The notes beneath the pieces are model-generated. The model saw only the letters and a program-made list of their open reading frames with translations, did not search any database and was not told the DNA's origin. The translations under genes and the position numbers were made by a program. Below are positions 14,321 to 27,032 of a stretch of DNA of 60,000 bases, in pieces. Positions within the stretch are counted from its first letter, which is position 1. Every line of letters starts with the position of its first letter. The stretch comes from Acanthaster planci (taxonomy: Eukaryota; Echinodermata; Asteroidea; Valvatida; Acanthasteridae): contig NW_019091451.1 of the NCBI RefSeq assembly GCF_001949145.1, positions 533,806 to 593,805 of the forward strand, in the 5' to 3' direction.

Positions 14321-17300
14321 CCCTTCCCTCCCCCCCCGTGTTTTTTCCTCCATCACACGACTTCTCTCCCCTCGTCTCTTCTCGTCCCGTCTCCTTGGAA
14401 ACCCTCGTCCACTCATCAGTCCACTCCCCATCCCGGTGGTAGCGAAATGATCCAGTTCCACCAGTGACCACGTGCAGTTGCTCATATGGAATCACCAACC
14501 CAATTCAGCTGGGGGAGCCAAGTGCCTAAAAATCCTACAGTAGTTAGCCCTTTCTATGACGTCTATTGGCCATTTGTATTGATTGTGTGAGCTTCCTTGG
14601 ACTCACTTATGCATTTGAATTTGATCTCTGGGATGCAAACAAATCCCTTCTACTTCACTCTTTTTTTTCTTCAAGAAAATTAATTGAAACTGGTTCCAGA
14701 TGACACGTCCATCTGCTGTCATCTCTTGACATTGCAAAGTTTCAGAAAATCCCACTCCACACACTGGTCCTGCTCCGTCAATGAGAAGGCAGGCGTGTGA
14801 CAGTCACTTTCACCTGTTCTGCTGATGGCTACAGACTTTCTGGAGAAGGAATCCTGAGTTTCTTGCCTCATAAATCAGCAACATCACAGCATCATCCTAA
14901 CGGAGTCCTCCCAAGATTCTGTGTGGCTTTGCTGTCGTTCTGTATGTCTTGACAAACTCACATCATGTGCATCAGCAAATTATGAATGAATCACCATCCA
15001 CACAGCACCGTGTACCTTGAGATTAGTCACCTATCATTAATATTCTCAAGATAAAATTAAATATCACCTCTTGTAAAAGTTCATTTTAAATTACATGTAG
15101 GGTATTGCTCCAAATGCAGCATAAATTTTTACGTATACGGTTTTGATAGTTGCCATAGATTTATACTGAAACGAAATGAACTTGAGTCAGTACTATTCAC
15201 TGGGATTTAACAAAATCACCCAACTACTGATTGCTAAAAAATTATTTCATTTTGAATCCTTTTAAAAAGCTTGGAGTAAGTTACTTCCAGTATCCCAAGT
15301 GACTGCACATACCACAAATATGCAATTTAAATCTCAAAGGAATTACCTTTAATTTGTATTCCTATTCTAACTTTTTATTTGGAAACATCAGTTTTGCAGT
15401 GGTCTGTGTATATTACACAAGTGTTTACAATTCTGACGGTTGCTGAGTTTAGAATTGCTGCAATCGATACTTTTGGTTTTGTAGCTGTAATCCAAGTGTA
15501 CATTTACAATTTATGAATACATCTGCAGAGTGGTACCACCCACTGTATAGTCGTACCAATTTGGTCATGGGTAATGTTTTATGAGGCACTCAAAGGCAGG
15601 AGTTTTCACCCAGCAAGGGATGATTCATTCCTCGTGCAAATATGTGAATTTGAAGTGAATACGAGATGCCCAAAGAGTTTCAACTGTTTCAATTTGCGGC
15701 GCAAATTCATGTCTGCACGGAATGCCAACCCGCCCCTAAGTTGAAATTCTTATGCACTTCATCATGAATTGCAGTATGCGTTCACCATCAGGTGCCCAAA
15801 CTTTGATGACAAGGTGCAACTGAGTAATGTGAGATGCGATTTTCAGACGAGGGTTTTGAGTTCGAGTAGAATGTAACTCACAAGTTGTAGGTGTAGATAC
15901 CCGAAAAAATTACCTGTGCAAGACACGCATTCTGGAAAAGGGATCACCTAACATTACTGTATTCGTGTTTGCACTTTAAACAAATCTCAAATTGTGTGTA
16001 TTCAATGTGTACGTATGTGTGTGTGTGGTAAGATGGGTTGTATCTCTTACAGCAAATGTGTGTTAGAAGTGAAACTATGCCTGCCTGAAGCTGGTTTACT
16101 GCAGCAAAGTATTCCAGTCCACAGCCACAACATCACTCCAGAGAATGGGCATCCATTTACAATGGATTCAATTAAAGATGTTGTAACTTTGTCTGACATG
16201 TATGCATAAAGTCTCTGCCTTTGTGTCAGGAGACATTCAGAGTTCTGGGACAGGCTCTAGCATGCTCCTGATTTGTTTTTAAACGATGATCTAAGCCAGG
16301 TTTTTATCATTTAACCTCCTGGGTCATTCAAAATCCACTTGGAAGGTTGGGAGCTGATTCTTCAGGATGAAGCCAGATGCGTGTACTGGTATGATGTAGA
16401 ACACAGCTGATGGTACCATGCTAGGGGGTCAATGCCCCCGGGAAGGTTTGAGACTCATATGCAGCAAGGTATGAGACGGAGAGAACCCCCCCTGCTTTGT
16501 GCTGGTCATTGTCTCCCAGGAATCTGGGGAATTCCTTTCAGATATCTTGGGGGGATGTGTTAAGTAACAATAGTCTGGAATGTGTATAGGGATTGGACAT
16601 GTTGGGGGGACCCCTCGGTCTCATTTCTTGCTGGGTATATCGAGACTTAAAGAACGGGGAATATACAGGTACCGGTACTTTTCCAGCAGAGTGGTGGATT
16701 TTGAAAGATCTAGGAAGGGGAACAGGATTGGCCAGCTTTGCAGGGTTAATTAACTGTGGCACCAGTCTTGTAATTTTGTAAGCTAATTGCATTGCAGCAA
16801 TGCAGAGGTCGTAATTTGTTGTAATCTTACATGTTGTGTCTTCCTGTAGAAAATGATTTACTTCCTCAGTCTCCAGAGCTGGCCCATTTTCGTGGCTCTA
16901 TTTAACAGCCAATTTTGTACCGACAAGGTGTCTGGTTCATGGAGACTGCTCAGCTGGATGCGCAGTAGAGGTACTCTTAACCCCGGAGGAATACAGTTGC
17001 TTGAATTTGGTAGCATAACAGTACAGATCTGCACATTCACACCATAAACAATGGTGATTCAACAGTAGCCTTCAATTTGTAAGCATGACTTTCACTCTGT
17101 CAAGCAGTGCTGTGAGGCAGTAGTCTCAATTTAAGACCATTTAGTAGACGTCTCACTAACTAGTCTGCAGTGTTTGGACAGTTTGAGAAGGCTTTCAGAA
17201 GTTAAAATTGATACAGGCTATTCAGTTGTGGAATCCTATTTTGTTTCATCTTAATTTGAAACCTCTAATGTTAATTACAGACAGTACTAAGACGGTACTA

Positions 17301-19755
17301 GTCACTTTGTTATTTTCTTTAATATAAATAATATTCAGTGTACCACTAACATGTTGGACAGTCATCGATAGTGATGGTAAAAGAAATGAAAATTATAAAC
17401 TTATGCATCAACACACCAAAATGTAAAATTACCTTAACATGTACCTGCATTGTATGGGTCAGTAGGCATAAATTTCTTGATCTGTACCCCCAAAAATGGT
17501 GCCCAGTGAAGATAATTACTAAGAAATGTACCCATTGTGATAATTTTTGTAATATTGTAATTTCATTTGTAAACTCAATGCATGTACAGTGAAGCTGCCA
17601 GCTGATCTTGTTTTCAAATGAATTTTTTTATTTTTTAAAAACAAAGACGTAGCCATGATATAGGAATTGTGAATTGTTCACGTAATGTGACGCACGCTTC
17701 TGTGCGTTGGTGTGAAATGTTAGGTATGGAAATTTCAACGCCGCTGACGTATCTCTCAGTGGAAAGTTAATTAATGTACAGTAGATGTAGTCACAATTTT
17801 ACCATTAGCTGCTAATCCTGAAGTTAGATGGAGAAGTCACACATCAAAAATCACAGGAAACTCCTTGTGTCATAAGAGAAAAGCTACTTATGTGCTCTAC
17901 GTTCCGTGGACTAAGGTTTTGAATTTTAATTTCGATATTTTTACCATGGGGCTGTAATTTCACATCAGTTTCTTAGCATGTGTTGTCCCAGATTTTGTTT
18001 TATCGTATAACAGTATGTCTTTTCTTTTTTTTTAATTGCTGGTGGGTTGAAACTGAGAGTCACATTCAAAGTAGACAACATCTAAAACTGTTGTTGGTTC
18101 TACAGACTGTGCCTAGTTTGATAACCCTTTCTAGTAGTTTTCCTGTATTCCATCCCTTTTTGGGTGTTTAATTTGCTTTGTATCCACAAACATCTGTGCT
18201 TTTTGACATAACGGTATTTAAATGGAAAAAAAACAGTACTTCCGCATTTATATAAAAAGGTCACAATCGTCCTTGATTGCGAAAGAAACTTTTTTATCTG
18301 ATATAGCAGGGAGGGAAAACAAAATCAGACCGTGAACCAATAATTAATTTTTTACAAAATATGTGACACAGAACAGTCCTTTAATCATGTACACGTACTT
18401 TTGATTCATTAGAAGCCTATTATTTCCGTGGACTGTTGCATGACTTGTTTTCCCCGGAACCAAGGCAATAACGTTTCCCATCTTTTGTGGTTTTTAAACC
18501 ACGGAGGAGGTGATTTTTTTTTAATGTAACTCATTGACAATGTATTCTACCATATAGGATGGAAATGGACCATTGTCAGAGTTTATTGTAGCAAACCTCG
18601 AAAGCAGCAATGTTTAAAGGGGGAGATTTTACAACTTGGCCACTGCAAGCCCTCTAAAATGATCTCAGACTTACCACGCCCCAAGCGTGAAATTCAAGTG
18701 AAGTTTTCTATTCGAACCGTTTGTAGATTATGTAAACAACATTTGTATTCATTGGTCTAGATCAGTGGCTGCAATGCCTGCAGTGCTGTTATTGGCCGCA
18801 CGTGGTACTTTGTCTTAATAATGGGATTTTTTTTTAATTCTGCGCATGTTGCAAATCTGCTTTTTATCCCCAGGAAAGGAAAGAAATTGTCAATCACATT
18901 GTGTGCACTGTAGCGTGTGATAGCAATACACTGAAACTTTAATTAAAAAGTGGATGCGTCCTCTGTCGCATGTTTTTATTGTCAGTCCGGATCTGTCCGT
19001 CGTTATAATTTCAGACCAATAAAAAATCCATGCCCAGACAAAAAAAAAGTTAGATTTCAATTTTTAAAGTCCTGAATGCAGTACACATTTTAATTATTCT
19101 TTTTGGAATCTCAAGAGATTTTTCAGTCGGTGTTTGTTGTTCATTTGACAAACAAAAATAGGGCACTGTACATCCTGATCCTGCACTGGGATTTCGACAT
19201 TTTGAAGCTCGCTGTCCAGATAAAAGAGACGTTATGCTTGGCAGTAAATCGCCGGGATTTCACACCTTTGCTTCATCAGTGGAGCACCTGCTTCGGCCGC
19301 GTGCAACATTATTACTTCGAACTGAGCGAGGTCATTTGATTAACTTAATTTCCTCTTCAGAGAAAAATCACGATGTCGCTCTTAAGCAAATTGGAACCGT
19401 CATTTCTATCGGCAATGATAGTGGGCAAGGCGGCGCATTTCGAGGCGTTGGTCGGGTGAAACCAGCTTACGGGCAAGGGCTACTTTTTAATGTTCTGGCG
19501 TCTTTGCAATCTTCAATATTCAGAACTACCACTAGGCACAAGATTCAAACACGGCCTAAGGAGGTTGATCAATAAAATTCAGATTATCAGAAAATAGCAT
19601 GTAATTATCTCTGAAACTCTACACCTGGGGCAAGTCACGGCTACGTTTTGTTGTTATTTTGGAATCATTCTCTCGGCCCAATGGTTTTGGGTCATTATTT
19701 TCTTCATTGTTTATTAAGTGTGTGTCTTATACAACTCCAACTTGACAACGTGTTC
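14321..19755 (+). other. G-gamma 3' UTR and intergenic sequence
   Basis: The stop codon is followed by C-rich sequence and then AT-rich DNA. ATTAAA at 15056-15061 is a possible polyadenylation signal about 740 nt past the stop; later signals are also possible. Frames of up to 113 codons occur (for example 19234-19575) but show no recognisable domain or codon bias. I see no further gene here. Confidence 0.4.
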
Positions 19756-19761
19756 NNNNNN
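19756..19761. other. Sequence gap (six n)
   Basis: Six undetermined bases interrupt intergenic sequence. They do not touch any recognised gene. Confidence 0.99.
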
Positions 19762-19970
19762 GTTTATTTATCAGTAATTTTTTTTAATTTAATATTGTGC
19801 ATGCCGAAGCTACATAATAGGGCCTAATGTAGCCAAAAGCTGGAAAGAATAAAAATGACTTTTAAAGTAGACAGAAAAGAAATCCAGGGGAAAAAAGTGA
19901 ATACCATCGATCAGTGGTATAAAATTGTTTCCTTGCAAGAAAACAACTTGCTGTAGAAGAAGAAATTCAC

Positions 19971-20042
19971 AGGCACGAGAGGGATTCGAACCCTCGATCT
20001 TCTGTTTACGAGACAGACGCCTTGCCACTAGGCCACCGCGCC
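19971..20042 (-). tRNA. tRNA-Thr (anticodon CGU)
   Basis: Read on the minus strand, the 72-nt sequence starts GGCGCGG and its 3' acceptor strand TCGTGCC pairs with it over all seven positions, two of them G-U. The anticodon stem-loop is TCTGT-CTCGTAA-ACAGA with anticodon CGT, which reads ACG (Thr). The T arm is GAGGG-TTCGAAT-CCCTC. Both internal Pol III promoter boxes are intact: an A box around TGGCCTAGTGG and a B box GGTTCGAATCC. No intron is present. A TTTT run about 30 nt past the 3' end could terminate transcription. It lies alone between the G-gamma and PPP2R2 genes. Confidence 0.93.
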
Positions 20043-21118
20043 AGGTCGTCGGGGGAGGCGTCACAGACCTATATAAAACCTAAATTTGCTTACAGGAAAT
20101 CAAACCTGTAGACTTGCTCCTAGTCAAATTTATCCATTTGACGATGCCAATGTTTTTGTGATACAGGGTATTGGTCCACTGAGGCCACATGCAACATTTG
20201 TGGCTACGACTCAAAACCGCGTATCCCAAGTCAAAAATGATGAGATGTAGGGCGCCAAAACACTGGTGGTCACTTCCTGGCATGCGGCGGTAGCTAGCAT
20301 AGCCTGTTTAAACGTAGCAAACTCATCACAAACCTGACAAAACTCAAGACGAAGATTACGATGTGTCCTTATTCCGAGTGCTGGTAAGAAAACGTGTTTA
20401 TTTCTGTATGTAAAAAGATAACGGTGCAAAAAAAGACAAGCCGCATCATAGACTTGAAGGAGAAAATACAATGTATTTCTCCTTCAGGTCCGCATGTAAC
20501 GGGGGCATCCGCAACTTTGACCAAAGGTCAAGGCTAGTCGAGTCAGAAGCTGCGCGAGTTCGATCGAGTGAGTCGGCCAAGATGTACAGCGCCCCCAGCT
20601 GACAACAGAAGTTGTTCAGACAGCGCCACCTATCGTTTCTGCTGGGACTGTTCTTATGTAGTCGGGAAAAAAATTCTTGTGCTCCGCGTGATAATGTATT
20701 CCAGTGCAGTGATCAGTAACTTGAAATGCGGAGAAAAATTTATCACACCTTCAAAACCTTCAAAACGAAATAATTGTATGTACACTACCAATGTGTACCA
20801 AAGGAATTGTGTGCTGTTGTCTTGCTCACAAGTATTATTTGTCAAATACTCAGTGCAAACGTGGTCGAAAGCCTAAGTTTCCGTGTAATGTGTGCTTATT
20901 CAGATAAGAACAATGATAGATCTATGCGGTGTGATGGATGCGATTTGTAGGCACACAAAGTGTACTGATGTTTCAGATGAGTAATATGAATACTACCAAA
21001 TAAACTAACAAGAACCTTGGTCATGGACATTTTGTGGTTTTGAGTCATCCTTCTACTAGAGCGTTTCCTCCAAGATTAGTGCCAGTTCCGAAAACTCTGC
21101 AACTAACGTTCCTCCAGC
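20043..21118. other. Intergenic sequence with a small hairpin
   Basis: No gene is recognised. At about 20453-20488 CTTGAAGGAGAAAATACA and TGTATTTCTCCTTCAGG form an inverted repeat with a very short loop, a small foldback. Confidence 0.5.
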
Positions 21119-23505
21119 TTGTATGTATTCCTCCACCAACAAACTCCAATACTCAGTTCTGAAAAGCCAAACCCAAAACTGCTAAATTGGACAAATTGTG
21201 CATTGGTATATTTTCGTAGCATAACGAGACGGATTGCTGAACTTTGTGCATTCGTCCATATGAAATCCCCAGATATGATTCTCGGCTCAGAATCGTGGTT
21301 AGGGCCTATGTCTACTCATGTGAAGTTTTGCCGCTAATACTATTCCCCATATAGAAAAGCCTGATCTCTCACCAGATGATAGCGAACAGAGATGGAGCCA
21401 ACTCAAATTGGGATCTGAAAATGTCTTTATTGGAAGATATTACAGATCGCCTAGTACTGAGAATGGAGACCTCGATCGACTCGTTGCAATGGATGATAGT
21501 CTTAGTAAGATCAAGCAAGAGTCTAAATCTCCCTTCATCAAAGTTGGCGGGGACTTTATATATTCCAAACCTAGTTTGGAATTCTTATGGTGCAGTCAAA
21601 CTCTGTGGATCCCTACAAAAAAGATCGTTTATGTTGCTGATGACCATACTTTGGAGCAAACCAACTAAAGGCAAACAAAGTCATCCATGGTTTACACAGA
21701 AGCATAAGAGACTTTGCTGAAGAAAAGAGTGTAATTATCTGAAAGCTGTTAAAACCAACTGCAAACAAATAATAGGATGATTTCATGAAAATACGCAGTG
21801 ACGTTGATGAAGAAGTCGGTAAGGCGCACAGATATTATGTATCTGACTTATATCATCTTCCGACGATACGAAAAAGTTCTGGAGCTACATCAGATCCCGG
21901 AGGCCGAACCACTGTTGGTGACCAGTTAATAGCTGAGAAATTGGCCGACTAATTCCAAAGTGTCTCCTCCAAAGAAGACCCAACTTTACCTATGCTTCCA
22001 CCCAGTCCTCCTCCTGACCTACCTGACATAGAAATCACTACCGATGGAGTGGAAAAAGTGCAAAGGCAAAGCTATATTGGACCAGATACATGTAGATTGT
22101 TTCAGCAGAGCAGGCCCCTGCGTTACAGTTCATCTTTTACCAGAGTTTAGTTCAGATGACTTGAGAAGAGCGAATTTCTCGCCTACCTTTAAAAAAGGGT
22201 CCAAATCTGACCAAGTAAGTTACCAGCCGATTAGAACCTGCCTCTGTTGTAAATTGATGGAGCACCGCACTATTGACAGCCAGATTATGAAGTTTCTTTC
22301 AGCCCATGGTATACTCTCAGACGGCATGCCTTTGGAAGATCTAGGTCATCTGTCACTCAGCTCATCACCACCGTGCACGACTTGACTACAAACCATGACC
22401 ATCAAGTGAATACAGATACTGCAAAAATCGAATTCAGTGAGGCATTTGATGTCGTACCACACCATTGCCTTCTCCCAGAAGCTATCATTATGGTATTAGA
22501 AACAAACCGCTGATCGAGTCATTTCTCACAAATCGTGTGCAAAAGAGTCATAAACGGTAACGCTTCGCCATGGAAACCTGTGTTGAGTGGTGTACCCCAG
22601 AGCATCGTGCGAGGCCCGCATCTTTTTTATTCTCTTATCTTCTTTTATGACATCGCACAAACTGTCAAATCAACTACGAGACTATTTGCAGATGACTGCA
22701 TCTTAAGTTCACTTGTAGATGAAATACCCCAACAATCTGATCTTGATAGTATCGTAAAATGGTCTAAATTAATACCTCAAAGTGTAAGGTAATGCGAATT
22801 TCAAGGAAGCGTCAACCAGGCACAGCAAACTACAAAATGCTTGGATAAACCCTTGAGCAAGTTACTCATGAGAGGTACCTTGGTGTTATAATACAGAATG
22901 ATCTAAAGTGGAACAAGTATCAGACACAACATGCCTCAACCAAAGCCACCAAAATGCTAAACTTCATCCAAAGAATCTTAGGCCAATGTTCCAAAACAGT
23001 TCAGGAAACCTTATACCAGGCAATTGTTAAACCACATCTTGAATACGCCTCTGCTGCATGGAACCCAGGTACCAAAAACAGAGACATCCTTCAGCGGGTG
23101 CAGAGACGAGTTGCCAGGTTCGTGAGCTGTGATTTTCAACCTGCATCCAGTGTATCCAAGATGTTTACCAACCTCAAATGGGATTCCCTCGAGACTACAG
23201 ACGCCAGATAACAGACTCACAACCCTTCACAACATACTCAATCGGGAGAATGATATTGACGCTAATTTGTACATAAAAACCCAAGCTGACCAGTTCCCAA
23301 AGAAGTCACAACAAACAGTTTGAAGTCCACTATCCAATCCCCACATCCAGTATTTTTTTCCCAAGAAACCGTCAGACCCTGGAAGAAGTTATCTCAAGCA
23401 TCAGTAAAAAAAAAACCAGCCCCACTATTTTTAAAACCTCTGTCCAGCACAAGCCCCACAATTTCAAATAAGTTACCGCGCCACTATGGTCAACTTCCGG
23501 TATAG
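21119..23505 (+). mobile_element. Broken CR1/L2-like LINE (endonuclease and reverse transcriptase remnants)
   Basis: Pieces of a non-LTR retrotransposon ORF2 lie in order on the plus strand, with frameshifts and stops between them. About 21180-21320 (RRIAELCAFVHMKSPDMILG then SESWL) matches the start of an AP-type endonuclease. About 21400-21560 (ENVFIGRYYRSPS..., VGGDF) continues it. About 22535-22790 (PWKPVLSGVPQSIVRGPHLF, then TRLFADDCIL) is the reverse-transcriptase palm, with the catalytic A-D-D still readable. About 22954-23211 (LYQAIVKPHLEYASAAWNPG, LQRVQRRVARFV) is the thumb/C-terminal region, and 23320-23505 the tail (FFSQETVRPWKKL). The GSVLGPLLF motif reads SIVRGPHLF. The element cannot be autonomous. 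The CR1/L2-like assignment is by general resemblance. Confidence 0.85.
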
Positions 23506-26504
23506 ACCTTGGTGAAGGTTACGACGACGAGGTATACAAGGCGTGGCTGCTGCCTTATTTAGGCTTAGTACTTGGTAATCTCCTGACATGCAGTGGAGAA
23601 CATTTGACATTCTCTCTGTATTCAATTAATCAGGCATAATATCAGCTCATCTGTAGCTGAGTGTAGGCCTATGAACCTTCAGATCGATTATCCACAAGAA
23701 AAATAGCTTCGAGAGTGTTAACCGCGCAAGCTGCTTGATCGAGGCTCACTGCCAGACCTTACATAAACAGTTTTGTGTGTAATGGGATTTCTGTTGATTG
23801 GACCTGCGAGGCGTTTGTACCTGTCGTGGAGGAGTGTATGTTTTTTCATCCATGCTCTCATTGAGAAACCAAGCGAATGTGCTGCTTTAAACCCCGTACG
23901 CACTTGAAACAGTCTAAATATAAGAGTAACAGCTGGCATAAACTATTTTTAAATAACAAATGATGTCTCATACTGCATTAAATAGGCTTTGAGAAGGGTA
24001 CGAGCACAGGTGCGTACCAGGGCGAAAGGGGTCCGTAACAGAAAAGTCAGTGCACTTCATCATGGATACCGCTCAGGAAACACCCATTCAAGTAAGAATT
24101 TGCCATGCTGTGAAGCAAGCACAATTCAGTACGGACTTAAGTCATGTTTTACCTACAGTAATAGTTTGTAACTCCTTCAAAGCATGCTCCCAAATTTGGT
24201 TATTTGGAATCATTCGTAGTATCCTGGCACCTCTTGCACTATACACACCGTGAAATCGGAGTGTCTCATCGACTCTGTCCTGCCAGCCGCCCGCCGGCAC
24301 CGAGGGGAAGGACAGTTTTATCCCACCCCCAGCACCCGGCCTCTGATATCACGCGGTAATGACGGGTCGAATGTGCCCCTCCCCCGTGACGTCTTTGACT
24401 CATCGACCACACACACACACACATATAGAAGAAACAGGTTTTAAAAATAAACCTGCCGGTCTAGGGATGTAGATTTCATAATTATAATGGATCGCGGTCA
24501 ATAATTTGGAAGCTTACGTAGCCGGCAGAATGAATGTAAGCCACCTGTACGTATGAGTATGCGTACATTAAAGTTGGTCGTTATTAAAGCAAACCATAAT
24601 ACCTTAGACGAGCGCTTGTTTTCGTTTTAATTTTTCTAGGCGGTGTTTCCCTTTCAGACAGAGGAGGGTCTCATTGCGGGACAATGGTAAGTGAGCGTTT
24701 CTCCACTTTGGATAGTTTTAAGTTCAGTAAAAGGCTACTTCGGCTTTGGCAATAGAGGTTATGCGTTAAATTAAAGCATAATTAAAGAGGGCAACAGCTC
24801 TGTATCGTCGGGATAGGCTCGAGTAAACCTTTCATGCATTCGTTGTAGCTAAATTAAAAACCAAAACAGCCTCTGGGACGCCATGGAGATGTCAGCAACG
24901 CATAACGTCTGTAACTTTTGTTAAACTGTATGGGCTCAATATTAATAGACTCCAGTAACTGGGCAGTCTATTTGACTTCTGTCAATAATTATAATCTTCC
25001 CTCAAGTTGTTTGGCGCTCCATTCCTTTACGGTTAGATTTAGAATCATCGAAACTTATGAAAAGCATCCCAGTCTATTCATGATCGACAGTGACTCGATC
25101 GGTTCGACAGTCTGAGAACGTTTTCAGCCAATAGTTTTCGTCTCTCTTTTATGATTTTTCCTGCAAAATTTTTAATTGGGGAGTTGCTATAGAGGGGAGG
25201 ACAGACGTCCATAGTAATGCTCTGTAGTTACTGTCCGAGCAATAACATTGTAGAAAGATTCCTTGAAAAAAATATTTATCTGAATTTAGTTACTGTCTGC
25301 ATAGGTTTTGTCAGCAATTAAATGGGCGTTTGAATTTGTAATAACGAACACTTTTTGTGGTTTTTCCTTTCCAATGCAGATTTTCGTGGAAATTGACCTA
25401 AAATCCTGTACGTAACCTACATATTGCTTCTCACATCAACGTCACTTGCTGGAGATGACGATAATGAACAGGTAGCATCATTTAATTGTTGTCACTGCAT
25501 CAACTGGCATTCCATCATCAGCAGAATTTTGTCCGAGGAAGACATTTTGTCGCATTCACAGGCTTTTTATGATAAAAGGCAAGATATACACAAGCCAGTG
25601 AGACACTTTCCCAGCGTATCCAGCAACGACCAGAAACTCGCGGCTGGGAGAGTAGCGCCTTAGTACCAAAACAATGCGCAACTATGATTGAATGTTGCAT
25701 CGGCGGGTTGCAGGGAACCCTAACGAAGTACCATAGACGGCTAGTGGACTCCAAGAGATCCACCTGGGTCCGCCGCTTAATGAATATGGGTAATGTCACG
25801 ATTGACGATTTCTTTAAATTCGGGTCGTCCGATTGCGGGGGATGGTGGTGTATGATGGCGATTGTGGTATAACGGTCCTGCGATTTCATTGTTGAACTAT
25901 TAGCAGTGTTGAATTGGGCGTGGAACTTCAATGCAACTGCGCCGATCCTCTGTCCCAAACAAAGGAGAAAGAGGATATACCAGCCTGCCCCCCCTCGAAT
26001 GAAAGACCTTGGCGTCATTTAAAAAAAATACCCCAATTGAATCCCCGTAAAAGCCATTCACCGCCCCTGCAACTTAGTACTGAATTTGAAAATCGGTGGG
26101 GGTCCCGACTTTCGAATAAAAAAATTAAATGGACCAAGTCTCTCAAGCTCGCATAATATTATTATTCTCACAACGTTTTGTCCATATTGTCTAGAGTCGA
26201 GTCACGGAGGTCCTTGATATGTCCTTGCATGTATCAACATGAGCATTGGGGATTCGGGGATGGCTGAATTCTTCATGGTCATTGGATTGTGCCAATAACT
26301 GAAAATATCATTTTCTAAAACTGCTTTGAGTTAGAAATTCACGGCTGAGACCACAGTGGTTAGCCTGTGTACAGCACAGGCTCTTTTACTTAGGCCGTGT
26401 ACAGTGGCTGGCTGTTAATTGCAATCAATTCCTGATGATTTTTAGTCGTTTATGGAAGTTGTAGATTTTCTTCCTCGGATCCATTCACACAGTTATTGTT
26501 CATG
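23506..26504. other. Intergenic sequence; one possible noncoding exon end
   Basis: No gene is recognised. A short (CA)n run lies at 24409-24422. GACAATG|GTAAGTGAG at about 24684-24690 is a strong donor context and could end a 5' untranslated exon of PPP2R2, though its ATG is out of phase with exon 2 at 34962. Frames at 25424-25663 (+) and 25518-26018 (-) overlap each other and show no family features. Confidence 0.35.
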
Positions 26505-26717
26505 CAGGGGCGTGGCTGGGGGGGGGACGCACGTCCCCCATGAAAAATCGTCGCCCCCCATACAGTGCCCCCCCACTTGCATTCCAGAAACGATGTTCAC
26601 GAGCATATTTTGATGTAATCAAGAATATGTACATGATTATGTCCAACATCCAGTCAGCCCCCCCCCCAGCTTTAGCCTGAAGCCCCCCGCCCCCCCCGAA
26701 TCCTGACTACGCCACTG
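26505..26717. mobile_element. hAT-like MITE (CAGTGGCGTAG-type ends)
   Basis: The left end is CAGGGGCGTGGCTGGGGG. The right end, read inverted, is CAGTGGCGTAGTCAGGATTC with a G-rich run, a terminus seen in many hAT-type non-autonomous elements. The interior is C/G-homopolymer rich. The flanks GTTATTGTTCATG (26492-26504) and GTTATTGGTCATG (26719-26731) match in 12 of 13 positions with one spacer base, longer than the 8-bp duplication expected of hAT. No coding capacity. Confidence 0.6.
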
Positions 26718-26819
26718 TGTTATTGGTCATGACAAATTTTATATGTGCTCCGAATGGATTTTATGCTTTCTCTTCCAAAAATAGTAAATCAAAAAGCCCC
26801 GCCATTGCAACCCAAATTT

Positions 26820-27025
26820 AATGTGCATGGGACGAGGATACGAATGACGTCAGTCAATGAAGATTAGGAGAAATTCGCCATTTTGAAATGGTCGACGGCG
26901 TTAATGTGTCCTGATCAATCTCTGGCATATCCTGTCCATCACAAGGTTTTATGCTGGTTTCATTGGGATTTGAGCTAGTCCAGACCATAATAAGTCTGCC
27001 CTGAATATTTTTATACCAACGCACC
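26820..27025 (+). promoter_or_regulatory. Candidate PPP2R2 promoter / 5' UTR
   Basis: Upstream of the PPP2R2 start codon there is a perfect palindromic cAMP-response element TGACGTCA (26845-26852) and a YY1-type CGCCATTTTG (26876-26885), 24 nt apart from end to start. The distance to the ATG is 150-180 nt, consistent with a TATA-less promoter and short 5' UTR. The initiation context CGCACCATGG is near-optimal. The promoter function is inferred; the motifs are seen. Confidence 0.45.
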
Positions 27026-27032
27026 ATGGCCG
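27026..27032 (+). CDS. PPP2R2: PPP2R2 coding exon 1 (7 coding nt)
   Basis: ATGGCCG|GTAAGTG encodes M-A and the first base of codon 3. Exon 2 begins in phase 1 (GA AGC GGC GAG), so the join gives M-A-G-S-G-E-V-Q-W. As I recall it, human PPP2R2A has the same arrangement (ATGGCAG|GA). The Kozak context and the strong donor support the call; the exon is too short to be found by open-frame length. Confidence 0.85.

Noticed and set aside
25518-26018. 166-codon minus-strand open frame
   Set aside because: It overlaps plus-strand frames of similar quality, shows no family features, and has no convincing splice or start context.
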